In this document: in pieces, positions 55,848 to 64,000 of the stretch
How positions within the stretch are numbered: position 1 is the first letter of the stretch
How the letters are laid out: each line of letters opens with the position of its first letter
Assembly: GCA_020624805.1 (NCBI GenBank)
Contig: JAHKVW010000006.1
Span: forward strand, 1-64,000
Direction of reading: 5' to 3'
Source of the DNA: a bacterium
GTDB lineage: Bacteria > Bacillota > Clostridia > Oscillospirales > Acutalibacteraceae
DNA: 64,000 nt
The notes under the pieces: generated by a model
Databases searched by the model: none
Told to the model about the DNA's origin: nothing
Seen by the model: the letters and a program-made list of their open reading frames with translations, nothing else
Made by a program: the position numbers and the translations under genes

Positions 55848-57497
55848 ATGAGTATAGTGTTTACTTTATTCAAGGTGCTCGGAGGACTGGGACTTTTCTT
55901 CCTCGGTATGAAGTACATGGGAGAAGGTCTCGAGCTTGCCGCAGGTAACAAGCTGCGTACCCTGCTCGAAAAGATCACCTCCAACCGATTCCTCGGGATG
56001 TTGGTCGGTCTGGCTGTCACCGCCGTGATCCAAAGCTCGTCGGCGACCGACGCGATGGTGGTCGGCTTTACCAACGCGGGTTTGATGGAGCTGTCACAGA
56101 CGGTTGGTATCCTCTTCGGCGCGAAGATCGGTACCTGTGTGACCTCGGTGCTGTTGTCATTTGACATCAAGAGCATCGTCCCGCTGTTTATCTTCCTCGG
56201 CGTTATCGTGATGATGTTCGCCAAGAAGAACAAGTATAAGTATTACGGACAGATCCTCGCCGGCTTCGGTATCCTCTTCTTCGGTATGGATATGATGTCC
56301 GGCGCGCTCAAGACGCTGAATGAAAACGGCTTGATCGACGGGATCCTGTCGAGCGTCAATAATCCGTTCGTCGGTATCCTGCTCGGCACGGCGGTCACCG
56401 CTGTGATCCAGAGCTCGTCCGCTTCCGTCGGTATCCTGATGGCGTTGGCTTCCGCAGGCGCGATCAATATCGATCAGGCGATCTTCATCGTATTCGGCAT
56501 GAACCTCGGTGCGACTGTTCCGGCGTTCCTTTCCGCCGCAGGCGCAAAGCGCAACGCAAAGCAGGTCGCGGTTCTGAATATGCTGATCACGTTGACCGGT
56601 GTGATCATCCTGACGCCGCTGACGATGCTGCTCCCCGTAGCGGATACCATCCAAAAGCTATTGCCCGCCAGTGCCGCAGCGCAGATCTCAGCCGCTCATA
56701 TCTTCTTTAACGTAGCGATGACGATCATCCTGCTGCCGTTCGCGTCCTTGCTGGTCAAGCTGACTCAGAAGATCCTTCCCTACGAGGAGGATCCGGAAAA
56801 GGACAAGATGGCGGTCGAATATATCGACAACCGTATTCTGACCACCCCTCCCATGGCGGTGCTGCAGTGTGAAAAAGAAGTCGCGCGCATGAGCCGTCTG
56901 GTGCAGAAGAACTATAACCGCGCGATGATCGCGTTCTTCGATCGGGACAAGGAATCGATCGACAAGGTGATCGACCGGGAGAAGGTCATCGACTATCTCT
57001 CCAAGGAGATCACCGACTATATCGTGAAGATCAACGCCCTTGATCTGGATGATCACGACAGACAGATCGTCGCGGCGATGTACAGCGCGATCCAGGATCT
57101 GGAGCGTATCGGCGACCATGCCGAGAACATCGTTGAATATGTGCGTTCTATTATCGAAAACAACCTCTCCTTCTCCGATACGGCGATGGGGGAGATGCGC
57201 GATATCAGCGACAAGTGCCGCAGCCTGATGGAGCTGAGCTTTGCGATGTTCAACGCGCAGGGCGGTTCACCCGAGCTGATCGAGCGTATCATCCAGGCGG
57301 AGGACAGCGTGGATGACTGCAAGGATGATTACAAGCAGAACCACATCCAGCGCATGAACAAGGGCGAGTGCAACGCCGAGGCGGGCACGACCTTCTTGAA
57401 TATGCTGATCGATATCGAGCGTATCGGCGACCACGCGATCAACGTAGCGTTCGCGATCCCGAACAGACAGAAGAGCGTCATTACTGCCGCTGTCTGA
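55848..57497 (+). CDS. Na/Pi-cotransporter family protein with C-terminal PhoU-like domain
   Basis: LGGLGLFFLGMKYMGEGLE; repeated TAVTAVIQSSSA(T/S); C-terminal DLERIGDHAENI and DIERIGDHAINVA. Confidence 0.95.
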   Translation: MSIVFTLFKVLGGLGLFFLGMKYMGEGLELAAGNKLRTLLEKITSNRFLGMLVGLAVTAVIQSSSATDAMVVGFTNAGLMELSQTVGILFGAKIGTCVTSVLLSFDIKSIVPLFIFLGVIVMMFAKKNKYKYYGQILAGFGILFFGMDMMSGALKTLNENGLIDGILSSVNNPFVGILLGTAVTAVIQSSSASVGILMALASAGAINIDQAIFIVFGMNLGATVPAFLSAAGAKRNAKQVAVLNMLITLTGVIILTPLTMLLPVADTIQKLLPASAAAQISAAHIFFNVAMTIILLPFASLLVKLTQKILPYEEDPEKDKMAVEYIDNRILTTPPMAVLQCEKEVARMSRLVQKNYNRAMIAFFDRDKESIDKVIDREKVIDYLSKEITDYIVKINALDLDDHDRQIVAAMYSAIQDLERIGDHAENIVEYVRSIIENNLSFSDTAMGEMRDISDKCRSLMELSFAMFNAQGGSPELIERIIQAEDSVDDCKDDYKQNHIQRMNKGECNAEAGTTFLNMLIDIERIGDHAINVAFAIPNRQKSVITAAV

Positions 57498-57519
57498 TCA
57501 TATAACTGAATAAAGAATG

Positions 57520-57557
57520 ATCGGCGGTGAGTGCTGTACTCACCGCCGATTTTGTTT
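57520..57557 (+). terminator. Rho-independent terminator
   Basis: ATCGGCGGTGAGT gctgt ACTCACCGCCGAT TTTG. Confidence 0.8.
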
Positions 57558-57564
57558 TTGTATC

Positions 57565-57617
57565 GTCATTGCGAAGCCCCTTGACGCGCGTGTCAAGGGG
57601 CTGTGGTAATCTCAACC
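57565..57617. repeat. CATTGCGA...AATCTCAACC palindromic repeat
   Basis: GTCATTGCGAAGCCCCTTGACGCGCGTGTCAAGGGGCTGTGGTAATCTCAACC. Confidence 0.75.
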
Positions 57618-57635
57618 GATCGTTTATCGATACGA

Positions 57636-58319
57636 TTATTTGATTTTCAGTGTGCGCAGATAGGTTTTTTGCTCCGCGGTGATGCGGTAGCTCTCCACCG
57701 CCTTTTGGATCGTTTTATTATGTACCCACGGCTCCAGCCGTCGCCCGGTCAGATAGGGCAGAACAGCGTCATACTGCTTGGCGAGTGCGGTAGCGAAATA
57801 CCATGCCTGCATCATGCGGACGTAGTATTCTTTGCTGTGTACCGCGGCGACCATATCGGGATAGCGGGTCGCAAAGCGGTCATTGAGGAAATAGTTCATC
57901 AGACAGAGGATGCCGTAGCGTACGGTGTAGGGGTGGTCGTCCTTCAGCCACCGGTCGATATGCGGCAGGAGTCGCTCGGGGTCGCGGTCGAACGCCTTGA
58001 AGCGCATGGAGTCGGTCAGCGCCCAGCTGTTGAGATACGGCAACAGGCGATCTGCCTGTTGTAATGCTTCGTCAAAGTCCTTGATGCAGCCGATGATGAA
58101 GCTATGGAGCTGGTATTCTTCAAAGTATTCATGTGGGAGAATGTCGATAAAATCCGCCGCTTCATCCGTCCCTTTCAGCTCCTTGGCGAGCGCCCTGAGC
58201 GCAGGGATCCGTATGCCGATGATGGTATCGGGGTCGACAGACGGATTCAGCTTGACGGAGCCTGCTTGATAGCCTTTATCCTGCATACTGAACAAACGTG
58301 TTTGTGTTTCAGTCATCAT
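57636..58319 (-). CDS. DNA alkylation repair protein (AlkD-like)
   Basis: GIRIPALRALAKEL, EEYQLHSFIIG, YVRMMQAWYFATAL, NKTIQKAVES; start after the trxB stop. Confidence 0.88.
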   Translation of the reverse strand: MMTETQTRLFSMQDKGYQAGSVKLNPSVDPDTIIGIRIPALRALAKELKGTDEAADFIDILPHEYFEEYQLHSFIIGCIKDFDEALQQADRLLPYLNSWALTDSMRFKAFDRDPERLLPHIDRWLKDDHPYTVRYGILCLMNYFLNDRFATRYPDMVAAVHSKEYYVRMMQAWYFATALAKQYDAVLPYLTGRRLEPWVHNKTIQKAVESYRITAEQKTYLRTLKIK

Positions 58320-58320
58320 T

Positions 58321-59304
58321 TTACTTAGGCTCCCTTTGGGAAAGGGAGCTGTCACCGTTAGGTGACTGAGGGATTGAATCGATGTTTGAGCGTGAGCGAG
58401 TATCCGAAAGATAATCGTGCGCCGCGGTTGCCGCCTGAGCGCCGTCGGAGCAGGCGGTGACGATCTGGCGCAGGGATTTTTGGCGTGTATCGCCTGCGGC
58501 GAAGAGTCCGGGGGTCTTGGTGCACATCTCACTGTCGGTGAGGATGTAGCCGTTGTCGTCCAACTCGGCGAGGTCGGCGTAGACGTCGTTGTCGGGGATC
58601 AGACCGATCGCCTCGAATACGCCGTTGACGGCGAGATCGGTTTCCTCTGAGCTGTCGATGTTCCTGATCTTCAGCGTGGTGACAAGGCGATCGCCCTTGA
58701 TCTCGACCGGGATATGGCGCGGCATCAGGCGGATGTTGTCGATGTTCTCGAGCTTATCCATATAGCTCTTGGTCGCGGTGGGATAATCGCGGCGGAAGAT
58801 GAGGTAGACCTCTTCACACAGATTGGACAGATAGATCGCGTCGCCGAGCGCCGAGTTGCCCGCGCCGATAACGGCAGTTTTCTTTTTGCGGAAGAAGCCG
58901 CCGTCGCATACCGCGCACCAGCTGATGCCTCGGCCGCGGAATTCGTCCTCACCCGGGATGCCGAGTTCTCTGCGGCGAACACCGTTGGCGATGATGACCG
59001 CCTTGGACTGATAGCTGTCGCTGTCGGTCGTGACGGTGAAGACGTCGTTCTCCTTTGTCAGGCTTTGTACCTGCGCGGAAAGGCTCTCGACCCCCAGCGC
59101 GTCGACCTGTGCCTTGATGTCGGCGGCAAGCTGAAAACCGTCGATCTCTTTGTAAGAGGGATAGTTTTCGATTTTAGCGGTAAGCGCCGCCTGTCCGCCG
59201 AAGCCAGCCTTTTCGATGATCAGCGTGGACAGTCCCGAACGCGCGGCGTAGATCGCGGCGGTCATACCCGCGACGCCGCCTCCGATGATGATCAGATCGT
59301 ACAT
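58321..59304 (-). CDS. trxB: Thioredoxin-disulfide reductase
   Basis: YDLIIIGGGVAGMTAAIYAARSG, SWCAVCDGGFF redox CXXC, VIGAGNSALGDA, GLFAAGDT. Confidence 0.96.
   Translation of the reverse strand: MYDLIIIGGGVAGMTAAIYAARSGLSTLIIEKAGFGGQAALTAKIENYPSYKEIDGFQLAADIKAQVDALGVESLSAQVQSLTKENDVFTVTTDSDSYQSKAVIIANGVRRRELGIPGEDEFRGRGISWCAVCDGGFFRKKKTAVIGAGNSALGDAIYLSNLCEEVYLIFRRDYPTATKSYMDKLENIDNIRLMPRHIPVEIKGDRLVTTLKIRNIDSSEETDLAVNGVFEAIGLIPDNDVYADLAELDDNGYILTDSEMCTKTPGLFAAGDTRQKSLRQIVTACSDGAQAATAAHDYLSDTRSRSNIDSIPQSPNGDSSLSQREPK
58328..58402. repeat. CTCCCTT-AAGGGAG palindromic repeat forming the 3' end of trxB
   Basis: GGCTCCCTTTGGGAAAGGGAGCTGTCACCGTTAGGTGACTGAGGGATTGAATCGATGTTTGAGCGTGAGCGAGTATC, collinear with the interior of repeat copy A. 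Confidence 0.75.
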
Positions 59305-59419
59305 AGTCAACACTCCTTTATTGATTGTTTTATTATTTGGATAAGTTCATAAATTATTGATAGACTTTGCGGATATAATATGCTATAATCAGCTAAATAA
59401 TTATATGGAGGTAAAAATT

Positions 59420-59734
59420 ATGGCAGTAGAGCATTTAAATGACAGTAATTTTGCTGAGAAAATCAAGAGCGGCGTCACACTGGTCGACTTCTTCGCGACA
59501 TGGTGCGGCCCGTGCAAGATGCTGGCCCCCACGGTCGAGGAGATCGGCGCTGAGAGCGACGGTTCCTACGCAGTGTACAAGGTCGACATCGACGAGTGCG
59601 GCGATATCGCGATGGACTTCGGCATCATGAGCGTGCCGACTATGATCGTGTTCAAGGACGGCGCCGAGGCAGATCGTATGATCGGCGTACAGCCCAAGAC
59701 CGCGATCCTCGACGCGATCGCAAAAGCAAAATAA
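59420..59734 (+). CDS. trxA: Thioredoxin
   Basis: VDFFATWCGPCKMLAP, MSVPTMIVFKDG. Confidence 0.98.
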   Translation: MAVEHLNDSNFAEKIKSGVTLVDFFATWCGPCKMLAPTVEEIGAESDGSYAVYKVDIDECGDIAMDFGIMSVPTMIVFKDGAEADRMIGVQPKTAILDAIAKAK

Positions 59735-59747
59735 TAAAATGATAAAG

Positions 59748-59782
59748 ACACCCGCTGTGATCGACGCAGCGGGTGATTTTTT
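59748..59782. terminator. Terminator between convergent trxA and DtxR-type regulator genes
   Basis: CACCCGCTG tgatcgacg CAGCGGGTG ATTTTTT. Confidence 0.75.
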
Positions 59783-59785
59783 GCT

Positions 59786-60157
59786 TTACGCTTCGTTATA
59801 ATGAAAGTATTGTTTGATGGCGGCAAAGGACTTGTCCGAAACCACATGCTCCATGCGGCACGCGTCCTGCGAGGCGGTTTCTTTATCGACGCCCATTTCC
59901 ATCAGCATCTTAGTGAGGTATCTGTGACGTTCATAGATCTTTTCGGCGACCTCTTTACCGGTTTCGGTCAGGCTCAGACCGCCGCCGTCGCCGACCTCGA
60001 CAAAGCCGCCGTTGCGCAGCAGTCCGATCGCGCGGCTGACAGAGGGCTTGGAATAACCCATGTGCTCGCCGACGTCGATCGCGCGGACAAAGTTCTTTTC
60101 CTGCGTCAATACCAGGATCGTTTCCAGATACATTTCACCGGATTCCTGTAATTTCAT
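59786..60157 (-). CDS. DtxR/MntR-family metal-dependent transcriptional regulator
   Basis: SGEMYLETILVL...VRAIDVGEHMGYSKPSVSRAIGLLRNGGFVEV...TETGKEVAEKIYERHRYLTKML. Confidence 0.93.
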   Translation of the reverse strand: MKLQESGEMYLETILVLTQEKNFVRAIDVGEHMGYSKPSVSRAIGLLRNGGFVEVGDGGGLSLTETGKEVAEKIYERHRYLTKMLMEMGVDKETASQDACRMEHVVSDKSFAAIKQYFHYNEA

Positions 60158-60267
60158 GTCATGACCTCCATGATACGATACTCTGCGGTAAACTTTTCCT
60201 TATTCTACCATACGCAGGTGCAAAAATCAATCATGCATTTTGGATTTGGGATTTGTAACTTTTCGGT

Positions 60268-60612
60268 AAAAAAGAGGCTGCGGTGTGCAGCCTCTTGCAG
60301 AAAAGATTTTTCTGCCCCCTCTGACGAGGGGGCAAGCGAGCAGAACTTTATAGAGGGTTCACCGCTTGTGTTCGCAGGGGAGAGATAACGCAGCGTAACA
60401 GTAGCTTTGAAATGTTTGACTCAATACTGTATGCAATGTTGTTTCAGCGGCGGATTGAGTCAAAACACGGTTTGTTAAAATGACGCTTCGTTATCTCTCC
60501 CTCCGCCTCGCTTGATTGCTCGGCACCTCCCTCGTCAGAGGGAGGCTCGAAAACGCTCTGCTCCTAAATCAATGTCCATTTCGAAAAAAGAGGCTGCGGT
60601 GTGCAGCCTCTT
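60268..60612. repeat. 29-bp terminator-like direct repeats flanking a 287-bp imperfect palindrome
   Basis: AAAAAAGAGGCTGCGGTGTGCAGCCTCTT at 60268-60296 and 60584-60612; interior arms CCCCCTCTGACGAGGGGG / CCTCCCTCGTCAGAGGGAGG and GGGAGAGATAACGCAGCGT / ACGCTTCGTTATCTCTCCC. Confidence 0.8.
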
Positions 60613-60622
60613 TTGGTTATCC

Positions 60623-62839
60623 TTATTTTTCAATCTCTTCGGTCTTGTAGATGAACTTGACTTCGCCGTCCATCTCGTCGGTCAGACCGGAATAGGACTT
60701 GTAGTGCTTGGCGACATCGGCGGTCGCTTTCAGGCGGGTGGCGATCTTGCTCAGGTCACTGTCCTTCAGAGAAGTGATCTTGCTGATACCCTCGGTGTTG
60801 AAGGTTTTCAGTCCTTCGTTCAGCGTCATCGCGCCGTCGCGCAGTAACGTCACGCCCTCAGTCAGAGCGGGTACTCCGTTCTTGAGGGTGAGGATACCGT
60901 CGGTCAGTGCCGAAGCGCCGTCGCTGAGCGACTGTGTGCCCGAATGGAGCTGAGTCGCGCCCAGGCTGAGATCGGCAGCTCCGTTGCGCAGTGTTGTGGT
61001 GCCGCTGTGGAGCTGTGACGCGCCGCCTGCCGCGGAGCCGACGCCGTTTGTATAATCCTGCAAACCGGAATCGAAGGTGCCGTAGCTGTCGAGCTGAGCT
61101 TTCAGCGCCGTGATCTTCTCTCTGCCTGCTTTGGCGCTTGCCAGCGCGTCGGAGATCGCCTTTTGTACCTCTTCGCTCTGCATGTTCTCGTCGATCAGCG
61201 CGGCGATCTTCGCGTCTGTGTTAGAGGCAATAGTTGCCTGTACCGCATCACTTTGCATATTCTGGTCGGTGAGAGAGGTGATGGTGCTTTGTGTGCTTTC
61301 GGAATTCATCTGTGAATCGATCGCGCCGGCGACCTGCGCCTGCATTGCGTTATCGATCATGCCCGCTTCTACCGCGGCGTTGTATTCGTCCACGCTGTAG
61401 CCCAGATTGGCGATCACGGCGGCGGTGACCTGATCGTGCACGCTCGCTGTGACCTGTGCCTCTACATTTTCTCTGACGGCGGCGGTGACAGCGGCAGTGA
61501 CGGCATCACGGTTCGCTTCTACGCTTGCGGTGACCTTTTCCCTTGCGGCGGAGGTCGCCTGTGCCTTGACGTTATCATCGGAGAGCTTCTCCACGAGCTG
61601 ATCGAGTACGGCGGCGTAGTTATCCTTTGTCAGCTCGGGAACGTCCAGACCCGCGCTTTGGAGTGAGGATCGCGCGGTGGAGAGCAGGGCGGAGAAGGTT
61701 GCGTTACTGCCCTTGGTCAGCTTGGAGCTGTTGAGGTCGAGGGTGTTCAGACCTTTGTACAGATCCAGCGCACCGTTGTCCAATGTGACGCTGCCTGCGC
61801 TCAGGGTCGACGCGCCGTTTTCCAGCGCGCCCGCGCCGTTGTTGACCTGCTTTGCGCCGTCGTTGAGCTGTACGGAGCCGTCATAGATCGCGTCTACGCC
61901 CGACGTCAGAGTGCCGGAACTTTCAAGCAGGGTATTCAGACCGCTGTACAGCTGTGACGAGCCGTCGATCAGCGCCGACATGGCGGAGTCGAGCTTGTCG
62001 AGAGAATCGTTCAGATCCTTGATACTGTCGATCTTGTCCGCCTCGATCTCATCAAAGAGTCCGTTCGCGGCAATGGTGACGGTCGTGCCGAGCTTAAAGT
62101 TGTCGGTATGGGCGGTGATCTCAAAGTAATCGGGGATCTCGACCGTATCACGGCTCAGTCCCAGATCGTGCTGTAAGCCCGGGAACGCGATGCCCGCGAC
62201 GATGATGCGGTCGCCGTCGGAAACGACCTTGCCGTTGGTGACATGCACATCACTGAATTGGGAGCTGTCGAGGAACAGACCGGAGAGCATGAAGAACGGC
62301 ACATAGATACGTTCTTCTTTGCCGTCTATCTCAACATTTTCGTATTGGTTGTTGGTGTAGTCAAAGCGGATGGTGACGTCACCGCTCTTGCCGGCGATCT
62401 CGTCGGGAGTAACGACCTTGCCGTCGAGGGTGTAGGTGAGGGACAGATCAACGGGCAGCGGCGTGGCGCCCTCGCCTTGGATATACAGATCCTCGCCGTC
62501 CGTCTGCCATACGCGCATATTGTCGCTGTCCATCGTGAAGGACGCGTCGGTCTTGACGTTTTCGATATCGCCCAGCGCGGCGACATCCTTGATGACGTCG
62601 ACGTGGTCATTGTTCTTGATCCAGTCGCTGACGATGATCTTGTCGACCGTACCGTCGGCCTTTGCCATGACATAGACGGTCTCTTCCTTATAGAGAGGCG
62701 CTTCATCGGCGGTAGCCTTGTCGTCGTCGGATTTCAGGCTGACGCCTTGGAGCGACAGGGCGAATACACCCATCAGCGAGGTCGACAGCGCGATCGCCAG
62801 ACAAAGGATGATACTCATCAGTTTGATCAGTCTTTTCAT
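60623..62839 (-). CDS. Secreted/membrane coiled-coil repeat protein (YhgE/Pip-like), partner of MMPL
   Basis: N-terminal signal/TM; many GxxxLxxG-type repeats (SGLNTLLESSGTLTSGVDAIYDGSVQLNDGAKQVNNGAGALENGASTL). Confidence 0.75.
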   Translation of the reverse strand: MKRLIKLMSIILCLAIALSTSLMGVFALSLQGVSLKSDDDKATADEAPLYKEETVYVMAKADGTVDKIIVSDWIKNNDHVDVIKDVAALGDIENVKTDASFTMDSDNMRVWQTDGEDLYIQGEGATPLPVDLSLTYTLDGKVVTPDEIAGKSGDVTIRFDYTNNQYENVEIDGKEERIYVPFFMLSGLFLDSSQFSDVHVTNGKVVSDGDRIIVAGIAFPGLQHDLGLSRDTVEIPDYFEITAHTDNFKLGTTVTIAANGLFDEIEADKIDSIKDLNDSLDKLDSAMSALIDGSSQLYSGLNTLLESSGTLTSGVDAIYDGSVQLNDGAKQVNNGAGALENGASTLSAGSVTLDNGALDLYKGLNTLDLNSSKLTKGSNATFSALLSTARSSLQSAGLDVPELTKDNYAAVLDQLVEKLSDDNVKAQATSAAREKVTASVEANRDAVTAAVTAAVRENVEAQVTASVHDQVTAAVIANLGYSVDEYNAAVEAGMIDNAMQAQVAGAIDSQMNSESTQSTITSLTDQNMQSDAVQATIASNTDAKIAALIDENMQSEEVQKAISDALASAKAGREKITALKAQLDSYGTFDSGLQDYTNGVGSAAGGASQLHSGTTTLRNGAADLSLGATQLHSGTQSLSDGASALTDGILTLKNGVPALTEGVTLLRDGAMTLNEGLKTFNTEGISKITSLKDSDLSKIATRLKATADVAKHYKSYSGLTDEMDGEVKFIYKTEEIEK

Positions 62840-62860
62840 AATAACTCTCCTTTATTCTAT

Positions 62861-64000
62861 CTAAACTCGATTTGTTTGATCGTTTTTCCTGACGCATTTG
62901 CGCATTCCCATCGTGGTGTAGCAGATGGGCTTGTCACAGAGCAGCAGCAGTGCCGGCAGGATGAAGATGACCGTCAGCATACTGATGACGGCGCCGCGCG
63001 CGAGCAGCATACACATCGAGCTGATGATGTCGATGTCGGAATAGACCGCCACACCGAAGGTCGCCGCGAACAAGCCGATTCCGCTGACGAGGATGGAGGG
63101 GATAGAGGCGGTGAGGGTCGTGCGCATGGCTTCCTTTTTCTCTACGCCCGAGATCCGCTCCGATTTGTAGCGCGTGGTCATCAGGATCGCGTAGTCGACG
63201 GTCGCGCCGAGCTGGATCGTGCTGATACAGATGGGTGCGATGAACGGCAGTGACTCGCCGAAGTAGTGGGGCAGACCGAGGTTGATGAAGATCGCGAGCT
63301 CGATCACGGAGATCAGGATGAACGGCAGACTGATACTGCGTTCCACCAGCGCGATGATGACGAAGATCGCGATGATTGAGATCAGGTTGACGACCTCAAA
63401 ATCGTGACCCGTGGTGTCGATCATATCCTTCATACACGGCGCCTCGCCGATGAGCATACCGCTTTTATCATAGCGGTGCAGGATCTCGTTGAGAGAGTCG
63501 ATCTGCGCGCCGACCTCGTCGCTCGCGCTGTGATACTCGCTGTTGACGAGCATCAGCTCATAGCGGTCGTTTTCCAATATATCTTTGATGTGGGAGGGCA
63601 GGATGTCCTCGGGAACGGTGGAACCGAGCAGGCTTTCGATGCCCAATACCTGCTTGACGCCGTCGACCTGTTCCATCTCTCCGATCATCTTTTTGGCTTC
63701 TTTGTTGTCGATGGAGCTGTCCATCAGGATCATATGGGTGGAGGAGATGTTGAAGTCCTCGCTGAGCTTGGTGTTTGCGATGACAAAATCCATTTCCTCG
63801 GGCAGACAATCTGCCATATCATAGTAAACTTCGTTGTTGGTCTGGATATAGCCGTACAAAAACGGCGGGATCAACAGGACGAAGACGATCAGGAATACGG
63901 GGAAGATCTTGACGATGCCGCCGGAGAGCTTCTTCATGCTCGGGATCAGCGAGCGGTGGTTGAGCTTTGACAGCGGCTTGTCGAGGATCAGGATCAGTGA
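62861..64000 (-). CDS. MMPL/RND-family transporter, C-terminal portion, truncated by window end
   Basis: Frame stays open past the ORF-track Met to 64000 (SLILILDKPLSKLNHRSLIPS-MKKLSGGIVKIFPVFLIVF...); TIQLGATVDYAILMTTRYK, TLTASIPSILVSGIGLFAATFGVAVYS, FILPALLLLCDKP. Confidence 0.85.
   Translation of the reverse strand, partial: SLILILDKPLSKLNHRSLIPSMKKLSGGIVKIFPVFLIVFVLLIPPFLYGYIQTNNEVYYDMADCLPEEMDFVIANTKLSEDFNISSTHMILMDSSIDNKEAKKMIGEMEQVDGVKQVLGIESLLGSTVPEDILPSHIKDILENDRYELMLVNSEYHSASDEVGAQIDSLNEILHRYDKSGMLIGEAPCMKDMIDTTGHDFEVVNLISIIAIFVIIALVERSISLPFILISVIELAIFINLGLPHYFGESLPFIAPICISTIQLGATVDYAILMTTRYKSERISGVEKKEAMRTTLTASIPSILVSGIGLFAATFGVAVYSDIDIISSMCMLLARGAVISMLTVIFILPALLLLCDKPICYTTMGMRKCVRKNDQTNRV

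Noticed and set aside
57636-58532. N-terminal 71-aa extension of the AlkD-like ORF
   Set aside because: The extension overlaps trxB and the repeat element; homology starts at MMTETQ (58319).
1-64000. CRISPR array, rRNA, tRNA, prophage or transposase
   Set aside because: No regularly spaced direct-repeat array, no tRNA/rRNA-like sequence and no integrase/transposase ORF recognised on reading; repeats found are palindromic intergenic elements.

Overview
This 64 kb window looks like ordinary chromosome from a Gram-positive, probably spore-forming Clostridia/Oscillospirales (Ruminococcus-like) bacterium; that placement is inferred from gene content (sigH-like sigma factor, dockerin on a CotH protein, T-box, c-di-GMP-I riboswitch). 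About 50 CDSs can be supported. They include pgk-tpiA-gpmI, recA-recX, a T-box-led cysE-cysS operon, luxS, murA, rqcH, rlmH, trmB/trmK/trmL, rimO, pgsA, a PhoB-type two-component system, divergent trxA/trxB, a DtxR-type regulator, two membrane Ser/Thr kinases, a CotH-dockerin protein, several lipoproteins, and an MMPL transporter cut off by the right edge. I saw no CRISPR array, rRNA, tRNA, phage or transposase. The most unusual content is intergenic. Several families of short palindromic repeats are present: (i) a TIR-bounded element of about 120 bp found twice, each time inside the loop of another inverted repeat; (ii) a hairpin-core repeat with short-word arms, mostly between co-directional genes; (iii) a CTCCCTT/AAGGGAG repeat that forms the 3' end of trxB and prmC; (iv) a CATTGCGA...GCAATCTCAACC repeat; (v) nested or direct-repeat-flanked composites. 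Other points of interest are a GGDEF gene next to a c-di-GMP-I riboswitch controlling a secreted choice-of-anchor A protein, a triple-operator promoter upstream of a small membrane protein/XRE/flavodoxin operon, and an internally duplicated protein of unknown function beside a zinc-ribbon kinase with a YATPV-repeat linker. I found no clear-cut novel multi-gene system. All calls were made by reading sequence, without database searches.
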